A stretch of DNA of 64,000 bases from Virgibacillus necropolis (lineage in GTDB: Bacteria; Bacillota; Bacilli; Bacillales; Amphibacillaceae), in assembly GCF_002224365.1 (NCBI RefSeq), contig NZ_CP022437.1, positions 806,001 through 870,000 on the forward strand. The letters are read 5' to 3'. Below the pieces are notes generated by a model that searched no databases, was not told the DNA's origin, and worked only from the letters and a program-made list of their open reading frames with translations. Positions 35,978 to 45,480 of this stretch are shown one piece after another; within the stretch, counting starts at the first letter, position 1; each line of letters starts with the position of its first letter. The translations under genes and the position numbers were made by a program.

Positions 35978-37123
35978 ATGAAAGTGTTACATATATGTTC
36001 TTATTATACTGGAAATAAATTGTACATGAACATGGTTGAAAATCTGTCATATAAAAATATAGAACAAGATGTCTATATTCCTGTACGAGATGAAAAACTA
36101 ATTGGCAAAAATCAATTATCAAAAGACATTAATATAAAGTATTATTATAATAATGTTTTAAGAAAAAAGGATAGGTTGCTTTTCTTTAATAAGATCAAAA
36201 AACAATTTATAGACATAGAAAAGTCTGTCGAAATTGAATTTAAGCTTGATTTTATCCATGCTCATACCTTATATAGTGATGGCGGTACAGCATATAAACT
36301 AAATCAAAAATTTGGAATTGATTACACGGTAACTGTAAGAAATACCGATATTAATATATTTTTTAAATATGCAATACACCTTAGACCATATATTTATAAG
36401 GTTTTAAAAAGTGCTAGTTCAATTGTTTTTATATCGCACGCGTATAGAGACAATATTATTTCGTTACTACCAAAAAAGGTCCTGGAAGAAGTTGAAGAAA
36501 AATTCCATGTGATCCCAAATGGTATTAATGATTTTTGGCACGAAAATGGGATTTATAAAAAAGAAATGAGGAAGACACAGGATATAAAATTATTATTTAT
36601 AGGACTTTTAAATAAGAATAAAAACATTGAAATGATAATCAGAGCTTGTTACCAACTTTATGAAAAAGGCTATAAAATTAGCCTGCATATAATTGGTAGT
36701 GGTCCATTAGAGCATCGTTTAAAAGTACTAACTAAACGGCTAAGAATTGAAAATAATATCAAATTCTATGGTTTTATTAACGATAAAGTTAGAATTGCAA
36801 GGATTATGGATGAGTGTGATGTATATGTAATGCCATCTCACTATGAAACATTCGGATTAGTGTATATTGAGGCAATGACTAGAGGTTTACCAGTTGTTTA
36901 TTCCATGGGACAAGGGATTGATGGTTTTTTTGAAGATGGTGAAGTAGGTTACTCTATTGATCCTAAAGATATAAACATGTTATGTAATGTATTATTAAAA
37001 ATAATGGAAAATTACGAAGTGATTTCGTATAACTGTATAAGTAGAGCAGCAGAATTCAAATGGGATTATATTACTGGGGAAATTAAAAATTTATATCGGA
37101 AGGATAAAGAAATTGAAGAGTAG
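35978..37123 (+). CDS. Glycosyltransferase family 4
   Basis: 381 residues. KVLHICSYYTGNKLYMNMVENL at the N terminus, then LLFIGLLNKNKNIEMIIRAC, HIIGSGPLEHRLK and VMPSHYETFGLVYIEAMTRG, with the ExxxxxxxE motif of GT4 retaining enzymes. The end overlaps the next gene by 11 bases. Sugar specificity unknown. Confidence 0.87.
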   Translation: MKVLHICSYYTGNKLYMNMVENLSYKNIEQDVYIPVRDEKLIGKNQLSKDINIKYYYNNVLRKKDRLLFFNKIKKQFIDIEKSVEIEFKLDFIHAHTLYSDGGTAYKLNQKFGIDYTVTVRNTDINIFFKYAIHLRPYIYKVLKSASSIVFISHAYRDNIISLLPKKVLEEVEEKFHVIPNGINDFWHENGIYKKEMRKTQDIKLLFIGLLNKNKNIEMIIRACYQLYEKGYKISLHIIGSGPLEHRLKVLTKRLRIENNIKFYGFINDKVRIARIMDECDVYVMPSHYETFGLVYIEAMTRGLPVVYSMGQGIDGFFEDGEVGYSIDPKDINMLCNVLLKIMENYEVISYNCISRAAEFKWDYITGEIKNLYRKDKEIEE

Positions 37124-38393
37124 TATTAAAAGAAGCTTTTTATTATTATTAATATACATCACTCTAATAGTTAATTATAAATATATAATTGCATTTCATT
37201 TTGATTACCTAGGGTTTCAAATTCAATATTTTTCAGTTAGTAAACTCTTCATTGCAACTGTAATGGTTATATTATTGATTGCTTTAGGAATATTTATAAG
37301 AAATAACTTTTATAGTATTATTTATAATATTTCCTTGACCTTATTATTTTTTGGGCAAGCAATATTTTACATATATAACGACTCTGATTTTATCTTAGTT
37401 TTGTATATGGCCTCACCAATGCTTTTTCTTTTTACTGTTGATAAATTCAATAATGATAAGGTAAATAAATTTAATAAAATTAAAGTAGATTTAAAGGATT
37501 TTTATACTTATATTTTTCTGCTATTTTTAACTGTAATATTAATTGCACCTTATTTCCAAAATATAAATTCTATAAATTTGAAAAACCTTTTATTCATTGA
37601 TATTTATGAGACTAGACAGTCAGAAAGTAATAGCTCAAACTTTCTAATGGGATATATTTTCTCCCCTTTATCAAGGGTTTTGTTACCTTTTTTATTTATA
37701 TATTCAGTTAATAATAAAAAATGGTTCCTAACTATCTTTTCAACTTTAAGTATTATTATGATTTTTTTATTGAATGGTGCTCTGAAAAGTATTCTTATAG
37801 GTTTTATAGCAGCCATATTTTTTCTAGGGGGAAGTTATAACAAAAAAAATTCAAGGTTTCTTATTGCCTTATTTATAACTTTCACCGTATCTTTGTTTCA
37901 ATATTCATTATCTGGATCTTATCTGATAGCGGATTATATTAGAAGAATATTTTTAACACCTGCAAAATTATTTCAAGTGTATTATGATTATTTTTACGAG
38001 AACTATACATTCTTTAAACATTCAAGTATTGCTGAAATACTAGGAGTAAATGAATATGATGTTTTTATTCCACACTTTATTGGACAAAGTGTTCTCGGGC
38101 GTGAAAATTTATCAGCAAATGTAGGTGTTTTTACTGAGGGTTTTTTGAGTTTTGGAACATTAGGTGTAATCTTTTCCTCTATTATATTTGTGTTTTTAAT
38201 ATATGTTATTAAACAATTGAATCTTTCCCCTTCGTATTTTGGTATTGTTTTTAGTTTCCTTTATGTTATAAATACTGCATTTATTGAGACTTTATTATTT
38301 ACACATGGATTATTGTTTTTATTATTGTTCGGCTTCTTTTTCATTCCATCCGATAAAGGAAATATAGATTATAAACGGTACCAAAAAAAATAA
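37113..38393 (+). CDS. Multi-spanning membrane protein, probable polysaccharide polymerase (Wzy)
   Basis: 426 residues with about ten to twelve hydrophobic segments and a large loop between the later ones (YDVFIPHFIGQSVLGRENLS). Such proteins are poorly conserved in sequence; the call rests on topology and on a place between glycosyltransferases and the flippase, where no other polymerase candidate exists. TTG start, 8 bases after AAGGAT, overlapping the preceding gene. Very AT-rich, a sign of transfer. Confidence 0.65.
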   Translation: MKSSIKRSFLLLLIYITLIVNYKYIIAFHFDYLGFQIQYFSVSKLFIATVMVILLIALGIFIRNNFYSIIYNISLTLLFFGQAIFYIYNDSDFILVLYMASPMLFLFTVDKFNNDKVNKFNKIKVDLKDFYTYIFLLFLTVILIAPYFQNINSINLKNLLFIDIYETRQSESNSSNFLMGYIFSPLSRVLLPFLFIYSVNNKKWFLTIFSTLSIIMIFLLNGALKSILIGFIAAIFFLGGSYNKKNSRFLIALFITFTVSLFQYSLSGSYLIADYIRRIFLTPAKLFQVYYDYFYENYTFFKHSSIAEILGVNEYDVFIPHFIGQSVLGRENLSANVGVFTEGFLSFGTLGVIFSSIIFVFLIYVIKQLNLSPSYFGIVFSFLYVINTAFIETLLFTHGLLFLLLFGFFFIPSDKGNIDYKRYQKK

Positions 38394-38555
38394 ATTATGT
38401 AACAAACTGCCTTGAAAAGATATTTGAACAAAACATATACTAATTACTTAATATTTTTTATAAAAATTAAATTATTGGTTGATTGGGAATGGAATGTTTA
38501 AGAAGTGTATAGATATAACGAGTGTGTTTAAAATTAAAGCTTTAAGGAGTATATA

Positions 38556-39854
38556 ATGAAAGATAAACTTGTAAGTTTAAGTAGGAAGCCGTTTGTTCGT
38601 AATGTTTTTATAATGGCTACTGGAACAGCTGCAGCACAGATCATTACAATGGCGTTCTCTCCTATTATAACTCGTATGTATGGACCTGAATCTTTTGGTG
38701 TTCTTGGTGTATTCATGGCGATGGTAGGAATTATAGGACCGGTTGCGGCTTTGACTTATCCTATTGCTATAGTATTACCCAAAAGTGATGCAAACGCAAA
38801 AGGTCTAGTTCGTCTTGCCTTATACATTACATTAATAGTTACTGTAGTAGCAACATTGATTTTAATATTATTCAATAGGCCACTAGCAAGGTTATTACAG
38901 ATAGAAGAAATTAGCCCATTTTTATATTTAGTCCCTTTAGTTGTTTTGTTTTCCGGCGTCCTTCAAGTAGTTCAACAATGGCTAATACGCAACAAACAGT
39001 TTGGTATAACAGCAAGAGTAACAAGCTTGCATGCATTGCTTTTACAAAGTAGTATAGTAGGAGTCGGGTTGTTTTATCCAATGTCGATAATACTTGTGAC
39101 TCTAAGTACTGCTGGCCAAGCTCTGAAGGCATTTATGCTATTTATAGGAGTAAGAAAATCCCAAAGTAAAGGGAGTAAGACTACTTATAAGCCTGTTTCT
39201 TTAAAAAAGTTGGCAAAAAAGTATAGGGACTTCCCGCTATTTAGGGCTCCTGAAGTCTTCTTAAATGCAGCTTCCCAAAGCCTTCCAATTTTATTATTAA
39301 CAAGTTTTTTTGGACCTGCTTCAGCGGGTTTTTATACACTTGGCAAGACTGTACTGGGGGCGCCATCACAACTCATCGGTAAATCAGTAGGGGATGTATT
39401 TTATCCTCGAATTTCTGAAGCAGCAAAAAATCATGAAAATCTATCTAATTTAATTACCAAGGCCACCATAGCACTTGGAGCAATAGGCATAATCCCTTTT
39501 GGACTGGTAATCATCTTTGGACCTTGGCTTTTCAGTTTCGTGTTTGGGGAAAATTGGGTGATTGCAGGGGAGTATGCGAGATGGATTGCACTCTGGTACT
39601 TTTTCGGATTTATGAATAAACCATGTGTTAGAGCCTTACCTGTTCTGTCGGCGCAGGCTTTTCATTTAATTTTTACTTTATTAATGTTAATAATACGAGT
39701 TACTGTTTTAGCAATTGGTTATTATGTATTTGCAAGTGATTTGGTTGCTATTGCTTTCTTTGGTGTGTCGGGCGCTATACTTAATATATGTCTAATATTA
39801 ATTACAATTCGCATAAGTAAAAACTATGATAATCAATACGGAGACATAAAATAA
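38556..39854 (+). CDS. Lipid-linked repeat-unit flippase (Wzx, MATE/PST-like)
   Basis: 432 residues, about twelve membrane helices. The N terminus VRNVFIMATGTAAAQIITMAFSPIITRMYGPESFGVLG (read in parts) is typical of polysaccharide exporters, as is FFGPASAGFYTLGKTVLGAPSQLI. It moves undecaprenyl-linked units across the membrane. AAGGAG lies upstream of the ATG. Confidence 0.9.
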   Translation: MKDKLVSLSRKPFVRNVFIMATGTAAAQIITMAFSPIITRMYGPESFGVLGVFMAMVGIIGPVAALTYPIAIVLPKSDANAKGLVRLALYITLIVTVVATLILILFNRPLARLLQIEEISPFLYLVPLVVLFSGVLQVVQQWLIRNKQFGITARVTSLHALLLQSSIVGVGLFYPMSIILVTLSTAGQALKAFMLFIGVRKSQSKGSKTTYKPVSLKKLAKKYRDFPLFRAPEVFLNAASQSLPILLLTSFFGPASAGFYTLGKTVLGAPSQLIGKSVGDVFYPRISEAAKNHENLSNLITKATIALGAIGIIPFGLVIIFGPWLFSFVFGENWVIAGEYARWIALWYFFGFMNKPCVRALPVLSAQAFHLIFTLLMLIIRVTVLAIGYYVFASDLVAIAFFGVSGAILNICLILITIRISKNYDNQYGDIK

Positions 39855-40247
39855 ATTAACGATAATGTACTATCTTTCCTATTTAAATTTAAATCTAATA
39901 TAGTATTTGCAAAACAATAGTTCATTTTATTTCCGGTTGATAGTTTACTAAAGTATTACAAGTAGAATAAATGAAAGTAATATTCATCCTTAATATTTAT
40001 TATTATGAAATAAATTAATTAGCTTCTTTGCTATTTTTTATGGATAAGAAGGTAGATGAAGATAGATTAGAAGTCTTACATAGAGTGTAGGTACGATATT
40101 ATTAGTTGGTGTTAAACCAATTAATAGTGGTGATTTGACTACTGGATATCCCCTCACATTGAACAGACTATTGGACTGTCCTTTTTTTTGAGCCCGTTTA
40201 AATAGTGAAGATTCATTAAATCTTGAGAAAAACAGGTGGCGGAAAAT
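39855..40247. other. Gap between flippase and asparagine-synthase-like gene
   Basis: AT-rich, with no gene I can support. A weak stem (ACAG/CTGT around 40171-40187) before T8 at 40183-40190 may be a terminator. A short open stretch ahead of it (GVKPINSGDLTTGYPL) has no start or family and may be a relic. Confidence 0.3.
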
Positions 40248-42014
40248 ATGAGTGACTTTATTTTTTCTAAAAAATCGATAACGAGGGGGAAGTTAACAAA
40301 AGAGATTCAGTCAATTTATCATCAGGATAGACCTATAGTTAAAGAGATGCATGGTGACTGGGGTTCTTTAGCAGTGAGTTATAATCTATACAATGGATTT
40401 CAACCATTTGAAACAATAGATCATATTTGTATTGTAATCGGAGGGCCAGTCTTAGGCTTCCAGGATAATGAATTTTTAGTGAACGATTCTGGTGTGACAG
40501 GAACCCAAGCAATTTATGAACGCTGGGTTAATAATATTATACAATGGGATGAAGATTTAAGTGGTCCATTCGTAATATTGCTTATAAACAAGGTTACTTG
40601 GAATGTTACTTGTGTAACTGATTTAATGTCCTTTATTCCAGTATTTACTTATGTAGATTCATCAAACTTGATATTATCAACCCATGTTGATATGTTAGCA
40701 AGATTATCTGATCAACAAGACGAAATTGACTTAGTTTCGAAAGCTGACTTTATTCTGCATAGTGTCGTAACTTTCCCCTATACATCTTACACTCATCTTA
40801 GGCAGATTGAGCCAGCTACTGTGCATACTATACAACGGGGTTCAAACCAATTACAATCAAAAGCTTATTGGACTCCTGAAGAGAAAATTGTATATGAATC
40901 AATTGACCAAGCATCTGACGATTTAAGGGATGGGTTGCAAAATTATGTGAATAAGATTACCAAAAGTATGTCCCACGTTGCACAATTTATTAGTGGGGGC
41001 GAGGACTCTCGTTTACTTTCGGCTCTATTACCATATGAATGCACACGAGATGCATTTATATTTTTGGATCATATGAATATAGAGGGAAAGTTAGCTAAAA
41101 GAGCTGCTGAAACGTATGGTGCAAGCTTTAACTTAGCAACAAGAAGCAAAACACATTATTTGGAAATATTACCAGCTTGTTCTGATTTAGTAGGTAGTGA
41201 TTCGCAATATGCAAACGTACATACTTTTGTATTTCATAAAAGATGTAAACTTAATGAATATTCCGCTGTTTTCGGGGGGTTATTTTCTGATGCCTTATTC
41301 AAGGGATCACGAATAAAAAAAGTTGGTGGTCAAGGGCTTTTTCCTTTCTTACCACATATTAAGGATCGGAATTATTCGCCAGGTATAAAACTAGAAAATA
41401 GTGCTTTTACTGACGAAGTTTTGTTAGAATTAACCAAACGAAGACAAGCTCATTTGCAATATGTGTCTAGTTTTCGTAGTGAATCTGCTGAAGAATGGTT
41501 TGAACTATGGCCAACTTCAATGAATAGTAGTATTCCAAACCTTCACGGTAATCGTAGGCTTTTTCGAAGTTATGAACCATTTATGGCAAAAGAAGTAGTA
41601 AAATTAAGTGCTATAGTTCCGCAAAGTTGGAAACTTAACCGTAAACTGTTTCATAACACCGTAAAGCCACTATTAGAACCTACAAAATGGCTGATGAATA
41701 GTGATGGGCGTTATCCTTACTTCCCTTGGTATATCAATAGTCTTCCACAATTTATTGTGTGGTTTTATCAGCAGGTAGGCCGTAGAACTGGATTAATAAA
41801 ACGTAATCAAGGTTCGTGGGCTGAATGGAATGTAGTTATGAAAAGTTCCGCTTGGCAGCAAGCTATAAGTGAATATTCAGATGGACTTAAAGGACTAAAA
41901 AATGTTTTTGTTGACAAGGATGTTGGAAAACTTTTTAGTGAAGGAAATCTTAATAAAAAACAGCGTATGAATTTATTGCAGGTCTTATATTATTTACATA
42001 ATAAGACAATTTAG
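40248..42014 (+). CDS. Asparagine-synthase-like PP-loop protein in the polysaccharide operon
   Basis: About 588 residues. The C-terminal part (about 215 on) has the PP-loop FISGGEDSRLLSALL, as in asparagine synthetase-type ligases that activate a carboxylate with ATP. The N-terminal region has the outline of the glutaminase domain (MHGDWGSLAVSYNLYNG, CVTDLMSFIPVFTYV) but begins MSDFIFSKK, without the Cys-2 nucleophile, so it cannot take ammonia from glutamine in the standard way. Relatives in O-antigen loci amidate uronic acids. ATG 40248 follows GGTGG by 8 bases; GTG 40236 is rejected. A role in amidating a hexosaminuronate is inference. Confidence 0.72.
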   Translation: MSDFIFSKKSITRGKLTKEIQSIYHQDRPIVKEMHGDWGSLAVSYNLYNGFQPFETIDHICIVIGGPVLGFQDNEFLVNDSGVTGTQAIYERWVNNIIQWDEDLSGPFVILLINKVTWNVTCVTDLMSFIPVFTYVDSSNLILSTHVDMLARLSDQQDEIDLVSKADFILHSVVTFPYTSYTHLRQIEPATVHTIQRGSNQLQSKAYWTPEEKIVYESIDQASDDLRDGLQNYVNKITKSMSHVAQFISGGEDSRLLSALLPYECTRDAFIFLDHMNIEGKLAKRAAETYGASFNLATRSKTHYLEILPACSDLVGSDSQYANVHTFVFHKRCKLNEYSAVFGGLFSDALFKGSRIKKVGGQGLFPFLPHIKDRNYSPGIKLENSAFTDEVLLELTKRRQAHLQYVSSFRSESAEEWFELWPTSMNSSIPNLHGNRRLFRSYEPFMAKEVVKLSAIVPQSWKLNRKLFHNTVKPLLEPTKWLMNSDGRYPYFPWYINSLPQFIVWFYQQVGRRTGLIKRNQGSWAEWNVVMKSSAWQQAISEYSDGLKGLKNVFVDKDVGKLFSEGNLNKKQRMNLLQVLYYLHNKTI

Positions 42015-42118
42015 ATGCAAGCTGTTAAGTAATTTTATCCTTTGATTACTAATATTATTGTGATAAAAAATGTGTTATTTGTATTTAAGAGATAAATACT
42101 TACCTTCAGGAGGTTATT

Positions 42119-42862
42119 ATGATTAACAAGATTTTATGGACTGGTGGGTGGGATTCCACATATAGACTACTTGATTTAGTTTTAAATAAAAAGAAAGTTG
42201 TACAGCCATATTATGTTTTTGACACAGAAAGAAAATCAACTGGTATGGAAATAAAAACAATGGAAAATATTAAGGCATTAATTTATAAAATGGATCCTAC
42301 CTCTAAGAACAGAGTGTTAGATACTGTTACAATTGATTTAGCAAATATACCAAAAAATGAGAAGATAACAAGCAACTTCAAAAAAATTTTAACACATTCT
42401 TTTATTGGTTCTCAACATGACTGGTTAGCACGATATGTCGATTCATTGGGAATTAACGATCTTGAACTTGGAGTACATTTAGATGACAATCTTCAAAGAA
42501 TTATTGAGAAGGAAGTTGTAAAAGTAGAAGAAATTGATGATAGTTTTTATAAGGTTAAAAGTAATCCTTCAGATGATAACTTGAAAATATTCTCTTATTA
42601 TAACTTTCCTTTGCTAGATATGACTAAGCTGGATATGGAAAGAAAATCGAAAGAAAGCGGGTTTGGGCATATAATGGAAGTTACTTGGTTTTGTCATTGG
42701 CCCTTTAATGATAAACCTTGTGGGATGTGCAATCCTTGCAAATATACACGTCAAGAGGGTTTGGGTAGAAGAGTTTCGAATGTAACCTTATTAATGTTGT
42801 TAAATAGAAAAATTAACTCTAAGTATAGTGGATTAAAAAAGAGATTAAATTTTTTAAGGTAA
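42119..42862 (+). CDS. QueC-like PP-loop protein with C-terminal zinc site
   Basis: 247 residues. N-terminal PP-loop ILWTGGWDSTYRLLDL (TGGxDS in place of SGGxDS) and C-terminal four-cysteine cluster CHWPFNDKPCGMCNPCKYT, the layout of 7-cyano-7-deazaguanine synthase. QueC turns a carboxylate into an amide and then a nitrile with ATP and ammonia. No other queuosine gene is nearby and it sits inside the polysaccharide operon, so a sugar substrate is more likely. Strong AGGAGG before the ATG. Confidence 0.7.
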   Translation: MINKILWTGGWDSTYRLLDLVLNKKKVVQPYYVFDTERKSTGMEIKTMENIKALIYKMDPTSKNRVLDTVTIDLANIPKNEKITSNFKKILTHSFIGSQHDWLARYVDSLGINDLELGVHLDDNLQRIIEKEVVKVEEIDDSFYKVKSNPSDDNLKIFSYYNFPLLDMTKLDMERKSKESGFGHIMEVTWFCHWPFNDKPCGMCNPCKYTRQEGLGRRVSNVTLLMLLNRKINSKYSGLKKRLNFLR

Positions 42863-43057
42863 ACAGTTCATAAGATAAATGGTGAAAGACTACTTTTTTG
42901 TATCTATATCTTATTCGAAGTTAGATTTTATTATACCCATTGTATTCCATCATAAGGTTGATTTTTAATAGAATCGGTTAGCTTTTTTTGGTTACTAATA
43001 CTTTTTATTTTTTTATATTAAATAGAAATATTATGATTATTATTAAGTTTAGAGAAG
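42863..43057. other. AT-rich gap before the sugar transferase
   Basis: No gene or clear terminator recognised. Confidence 0.3.
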
Positions 43058-43681
43058 GTGATAAAAATTAAAAGATTCTTCGATCTCTTTGTTGCGATAA
43101 TAGCTCTTATATTTTTTTCAGTATTTATAGTAATTACTGCAGTTTTAATTAGATATAAATTAGGCTCACCAGTTATATTTAAACAAGAACGCCCAGGGCG
43201 GAATGGAAAGTCCTTCTTTGTATATAAATTTCGAACCATGACAGACCATAAAGATGAGAACGGAGGATTGCTCCCAGACCATATTCGATTAACTAAGCTT
43301 GGTGCTTTTATTCGCAAATTAAGCTTAGATGAACTTCCTCAGCTCTTTAACGCACTTAAGGGTGACATAAGCCTAGTAGGTCCTCGCCCATTATTAATGG
43401 AATATTTACCATTATACACTGCTGAGCAAGCTCGCCGTCATGAAGTAAGACCAGGTATCACTGGATGGGCGCAAGTTAACGGGAGAAATACTATTAGCTG
43501 GGAAGAAAAGTTTGAGTTAGATGTTTGGTATGTGGATAATCAATCATTTTGGTTGGATATTAAAATACTTTTCTTGACGGTATTGAAAGTTTTTAAGTCT
43601 GAAGGCATTAATCAAGATGGACAGGCTACGATGGAGAAATTTAAAGGTACATCGGAAATGAAGGTTTCTGGAAATGACTGA
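43058..43681 (+). CDS. epsL: Undecaprenyl-phosphate sugar-1-phosphate transferase (EpsL/PglC type)
   Basis: 207 residues. A membrane re-entrant helix at the N terminus ([17 protein letters not shown]), then [20 protein letters not shown], the catalytic Asp-Glu ([13 protein letters not shown]), [16 protein letters not shown] and [14 protein letters not shown]. It starts repeat-unit assembly by moving a sugar phosphate to undecaprenyl phosphate. The GTG start at 43058 overlaps the AGAAGGTGA site; a non-standard ATT at 43067 would be better spaced, so the start is uncertain. It overlaps the next gene. Confidence 0.93.
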   Translation: MIKIKRFFDLFVAIIALIFFSVFIVITAVLIRYKLGSPVIFKQERPGRNGKSFFVYKFRTMTDHKDENGGLLPDHIRLTKLGAFIRKLSLDELPQLFNALKGDISLVGPRPLLMEYLPLYTAEQARRHEVRPGITGWAQVNGRNTISWEEKFELDVWYVDNQSFWLDIKILFLTVLKVFKSEGINQDGQATMEKFKGTSEMKVSGND

Positions 43682-44318
43682 TCTAATTATAATAGGTGCC
43701 GGTGGTCATAGTAAAGTTGTTCAGGATATTGTAGCTGCGAATACCGATCTAGATTTATATGCAATAGTCGATGATGCTTTTGATGAAACAAATGAAGCAG
43801 ATGGAATTATACATGCTAATACTAGTTTGTTAGATAGTTTAAATATAGAAAGGTACAAGTTCTGTATAGCAATTGGTAATAATGTTGTGCGAAAAAACTT
43901 ATTTGATAGATTTAATATGCCTATTGAGCGATACGTGAAGTTAGTTCACCCTAGCGCTATTATTAGTAAGTTTGCTAAAATTGGTTACGGGACAGTTGTT
44001 ATGCCAAATGCAGTTATAAATGCTGATACTATAATTGGAAACCACTGTATTGTTAACACAAATGCAGTGGTGGAGCACGATAATAATTTAGACGATTATG
44101 TCCATGTTTCTCCGAGTGCTACCCTATCTGGTGTAGTGAGTGTGGGAGAAGGTACACATATCGGATCGGGAGCCGTTGTTATTCCTTTGAAAAGCATTGG
44201 CAGTTGGACTACTATTGGCGCTGGTGCTGTTGTAGTGAATGATATTAGTGGTAATGTTACTGTAGTTGGAGTGCCAGCTAGAGAAATTTTAACAAAGGGC
44301 GATGAAGTTAATGAGTAA
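43674..44318 (+). CDS. epsM: Sugar O/N-acetyltransferase with left-handed beta-helix (EpsM/PglD/NeuD type)
   Basis: 214 residues. N-terminal Rossmann-like part ([17 protein letters not shown]) and a C-terminal hexapeptide-repeat beta-helix ([35 protein letters not shown]). PglD-type enzymes acetylate the 4-amino group of UDP-bacillosamine precursors. It overlaps both neighbours, so it is tightly coupled to epsL and epsN. Confidence 0.9.
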   Translation: MTDLIIIGAGGHSKVVQDIVAANTDLDLYAIVDDAFDETNEADGIIHANTSLLDSLNIERYKFCIAIGNNVVRKNLFDRFNMPIERYVKLVHPSAIISKFAKIGYGTVVMPNAVINADTIIGNHCIVNTNAVVEHDNNLDDYVHVSPSATLSGVVSVGEGTHIGSGAVVIPLKSIGSWTTIGAGAVVVNDISGNVTVVGVPAREILTKGDEVNE

Positions 44319-45459
44319 TAACAAACGAATCTTCCTCTCATCCCCACATATGAGTGGAAACGAACAAAAATATATACAAGAAGCTTTTGATTTAAACTGG
44401 ATTGCACCACTTGGCAATAATGTGGATGGATTGGAACGTGAACTCGCAGATTATAACGCTATTAACGATGCGGCTGTAGTTGTTTCTGGAACTGCAGCTA
44501 TTCATTTGGCATTAAGACTCTTACACGTTGATTTAGATGATACAGTTTTCTGTTCATCATTAACTTTTGTAGCTAGTGCAAATCCAATTTTGTATCAAGG
44601 TGCTACACCGGTATTGATAGATTCAGAAATGGATACGTGGAATATGTCACCGTTGGCATTAGAACGTGCGTTAAGTGAAGCTAAGGCAGATGGAAAACTT
44701 CCGAAAGCCGTGATTGTTGTTAATCTATATGGCCAGAGTGCGAAGATGGATGAATTGGTGGAAATATGTGATGCATTTGGTGTACCAGTTATCGAGGATG
44801 CAGCAGAATCATTGGGTAGTACATATAAAGGTAAGAAAAGTGGTACATTCGGCAGATTTGGTGTCTTTTCTTTTAATGGAAATAAGATCATTACCACATC
44901 TGGTGGCGGTGCGCTCGTATCCAATGACAAGGAAGCATTGAAGAAATCTAGATTCCTGGCAACACAAGCTCGTGATGCTGCTGTGCATTATCAGCATAGT
45001 GAAATTGGTTATAATTATCGTATGAGTAACATTGTTGCTGGAATTGGACGTGCACAGTTGGAAGTTTTAGATGATCGTGTGGCGAAACGCCGGGCTATAT
45101 TTGAGAAGTATAGGGAAGCATTCGCTGATCAACCTGGATTTGATTTTATGCCAGAATTAGAAGGTACTAAGTCTAATAGATGGCTAACGGCTCTAACTGT
45201 CGATCCTGAGCAGGCTGGTATCTCAAGGGAAGAGATTATTGAAGCATTAAATAACAAGAATATCGAGGCGCGTCCAGTTTGGAAGCCAATGCACATGCAA
45301 CCGCTTTTTGATGGTGTGAAGTATTATCCGCACGAAGAAGGTAATAGCGTTTCTGATAGACTGTTTGAATATGGGTTGTGCTTGCCTAGTGGGTCGAATA
45401 TGAGTGATGAGCAGCAAGATATGGTGATAGATGAGATAAAGAGTTTGTTGAAGAAGTAG
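44311..45459 (+). CDS. epsN: PLP-dependent sugar aminotransferase (EpsN/PglE, DegT/DnrJ/EryC1/StrS family)
   Basis: About 382 residues. RIFLSSPHMSGNEQKYIQEAF and NWIAPLGNNVDGLERELADY at the N terminus, VIEDAAESLGSTYKGKKSG, and FSFNGNKIITTSGGGAL with the PLP lysine. It adds the 4-amino group to the 4-keto sugar made by EpsC. With EpsM and EpsL it gives an N,N'-diacetylbacillosamine-type primer. ATG 44311 is better spaced from GGGCG than ATG 44302. Confidence 0.92.
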   Translation: MSNNKRIFLSSPHMSGNEQKYIQEAFDLNWIAPLGNNVDGLERELADYNAINDAAVVVSGTAAIHLALRLLHVDLDDTVFCSSLTFVASANPILYQGATPVLIDSEMDTWNMSPLALERALSEAKADGKLPKAVIVVNLYGQSAKMDELVEICDAFGVPVIEDAAESLGSTYKGKKSGTFGRFGVFSFNGNKIITTSGGGALVSNDKEALKKSRFLATQARDAAVHYQHSEIGYNYRMSNIVAGIGRAQLEVLDDRVAKRRAIFEKYREAFADQPGFDFMPELEGTKSNRWLTALTVDPEQAGISREEIIEALNNKNIEARPVWKPMHMQPLFDGVKYYPHEEGNSVSDRLFEYGLCLPSGSNMSDEQQDMVIDEIKSLLKK

Positions 45460-45480
45460 TTAGAAATTAAGGAGGTTTCC

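Noticed and set aside
40090-40194. Short frame reading GVKPINSGDLTTGYPL before a T8 tract
   Set aside because: No start with ribosome site and no family recognised; kept only as a note in the gap entry.
42119-42862. Queuosine biosynthesis (true QueC)
   Set aside because: No queD, queE or queF neighbours, altered PP-loop motif and location inside a polysaccharide operon; queuosine role is possible but less likely.
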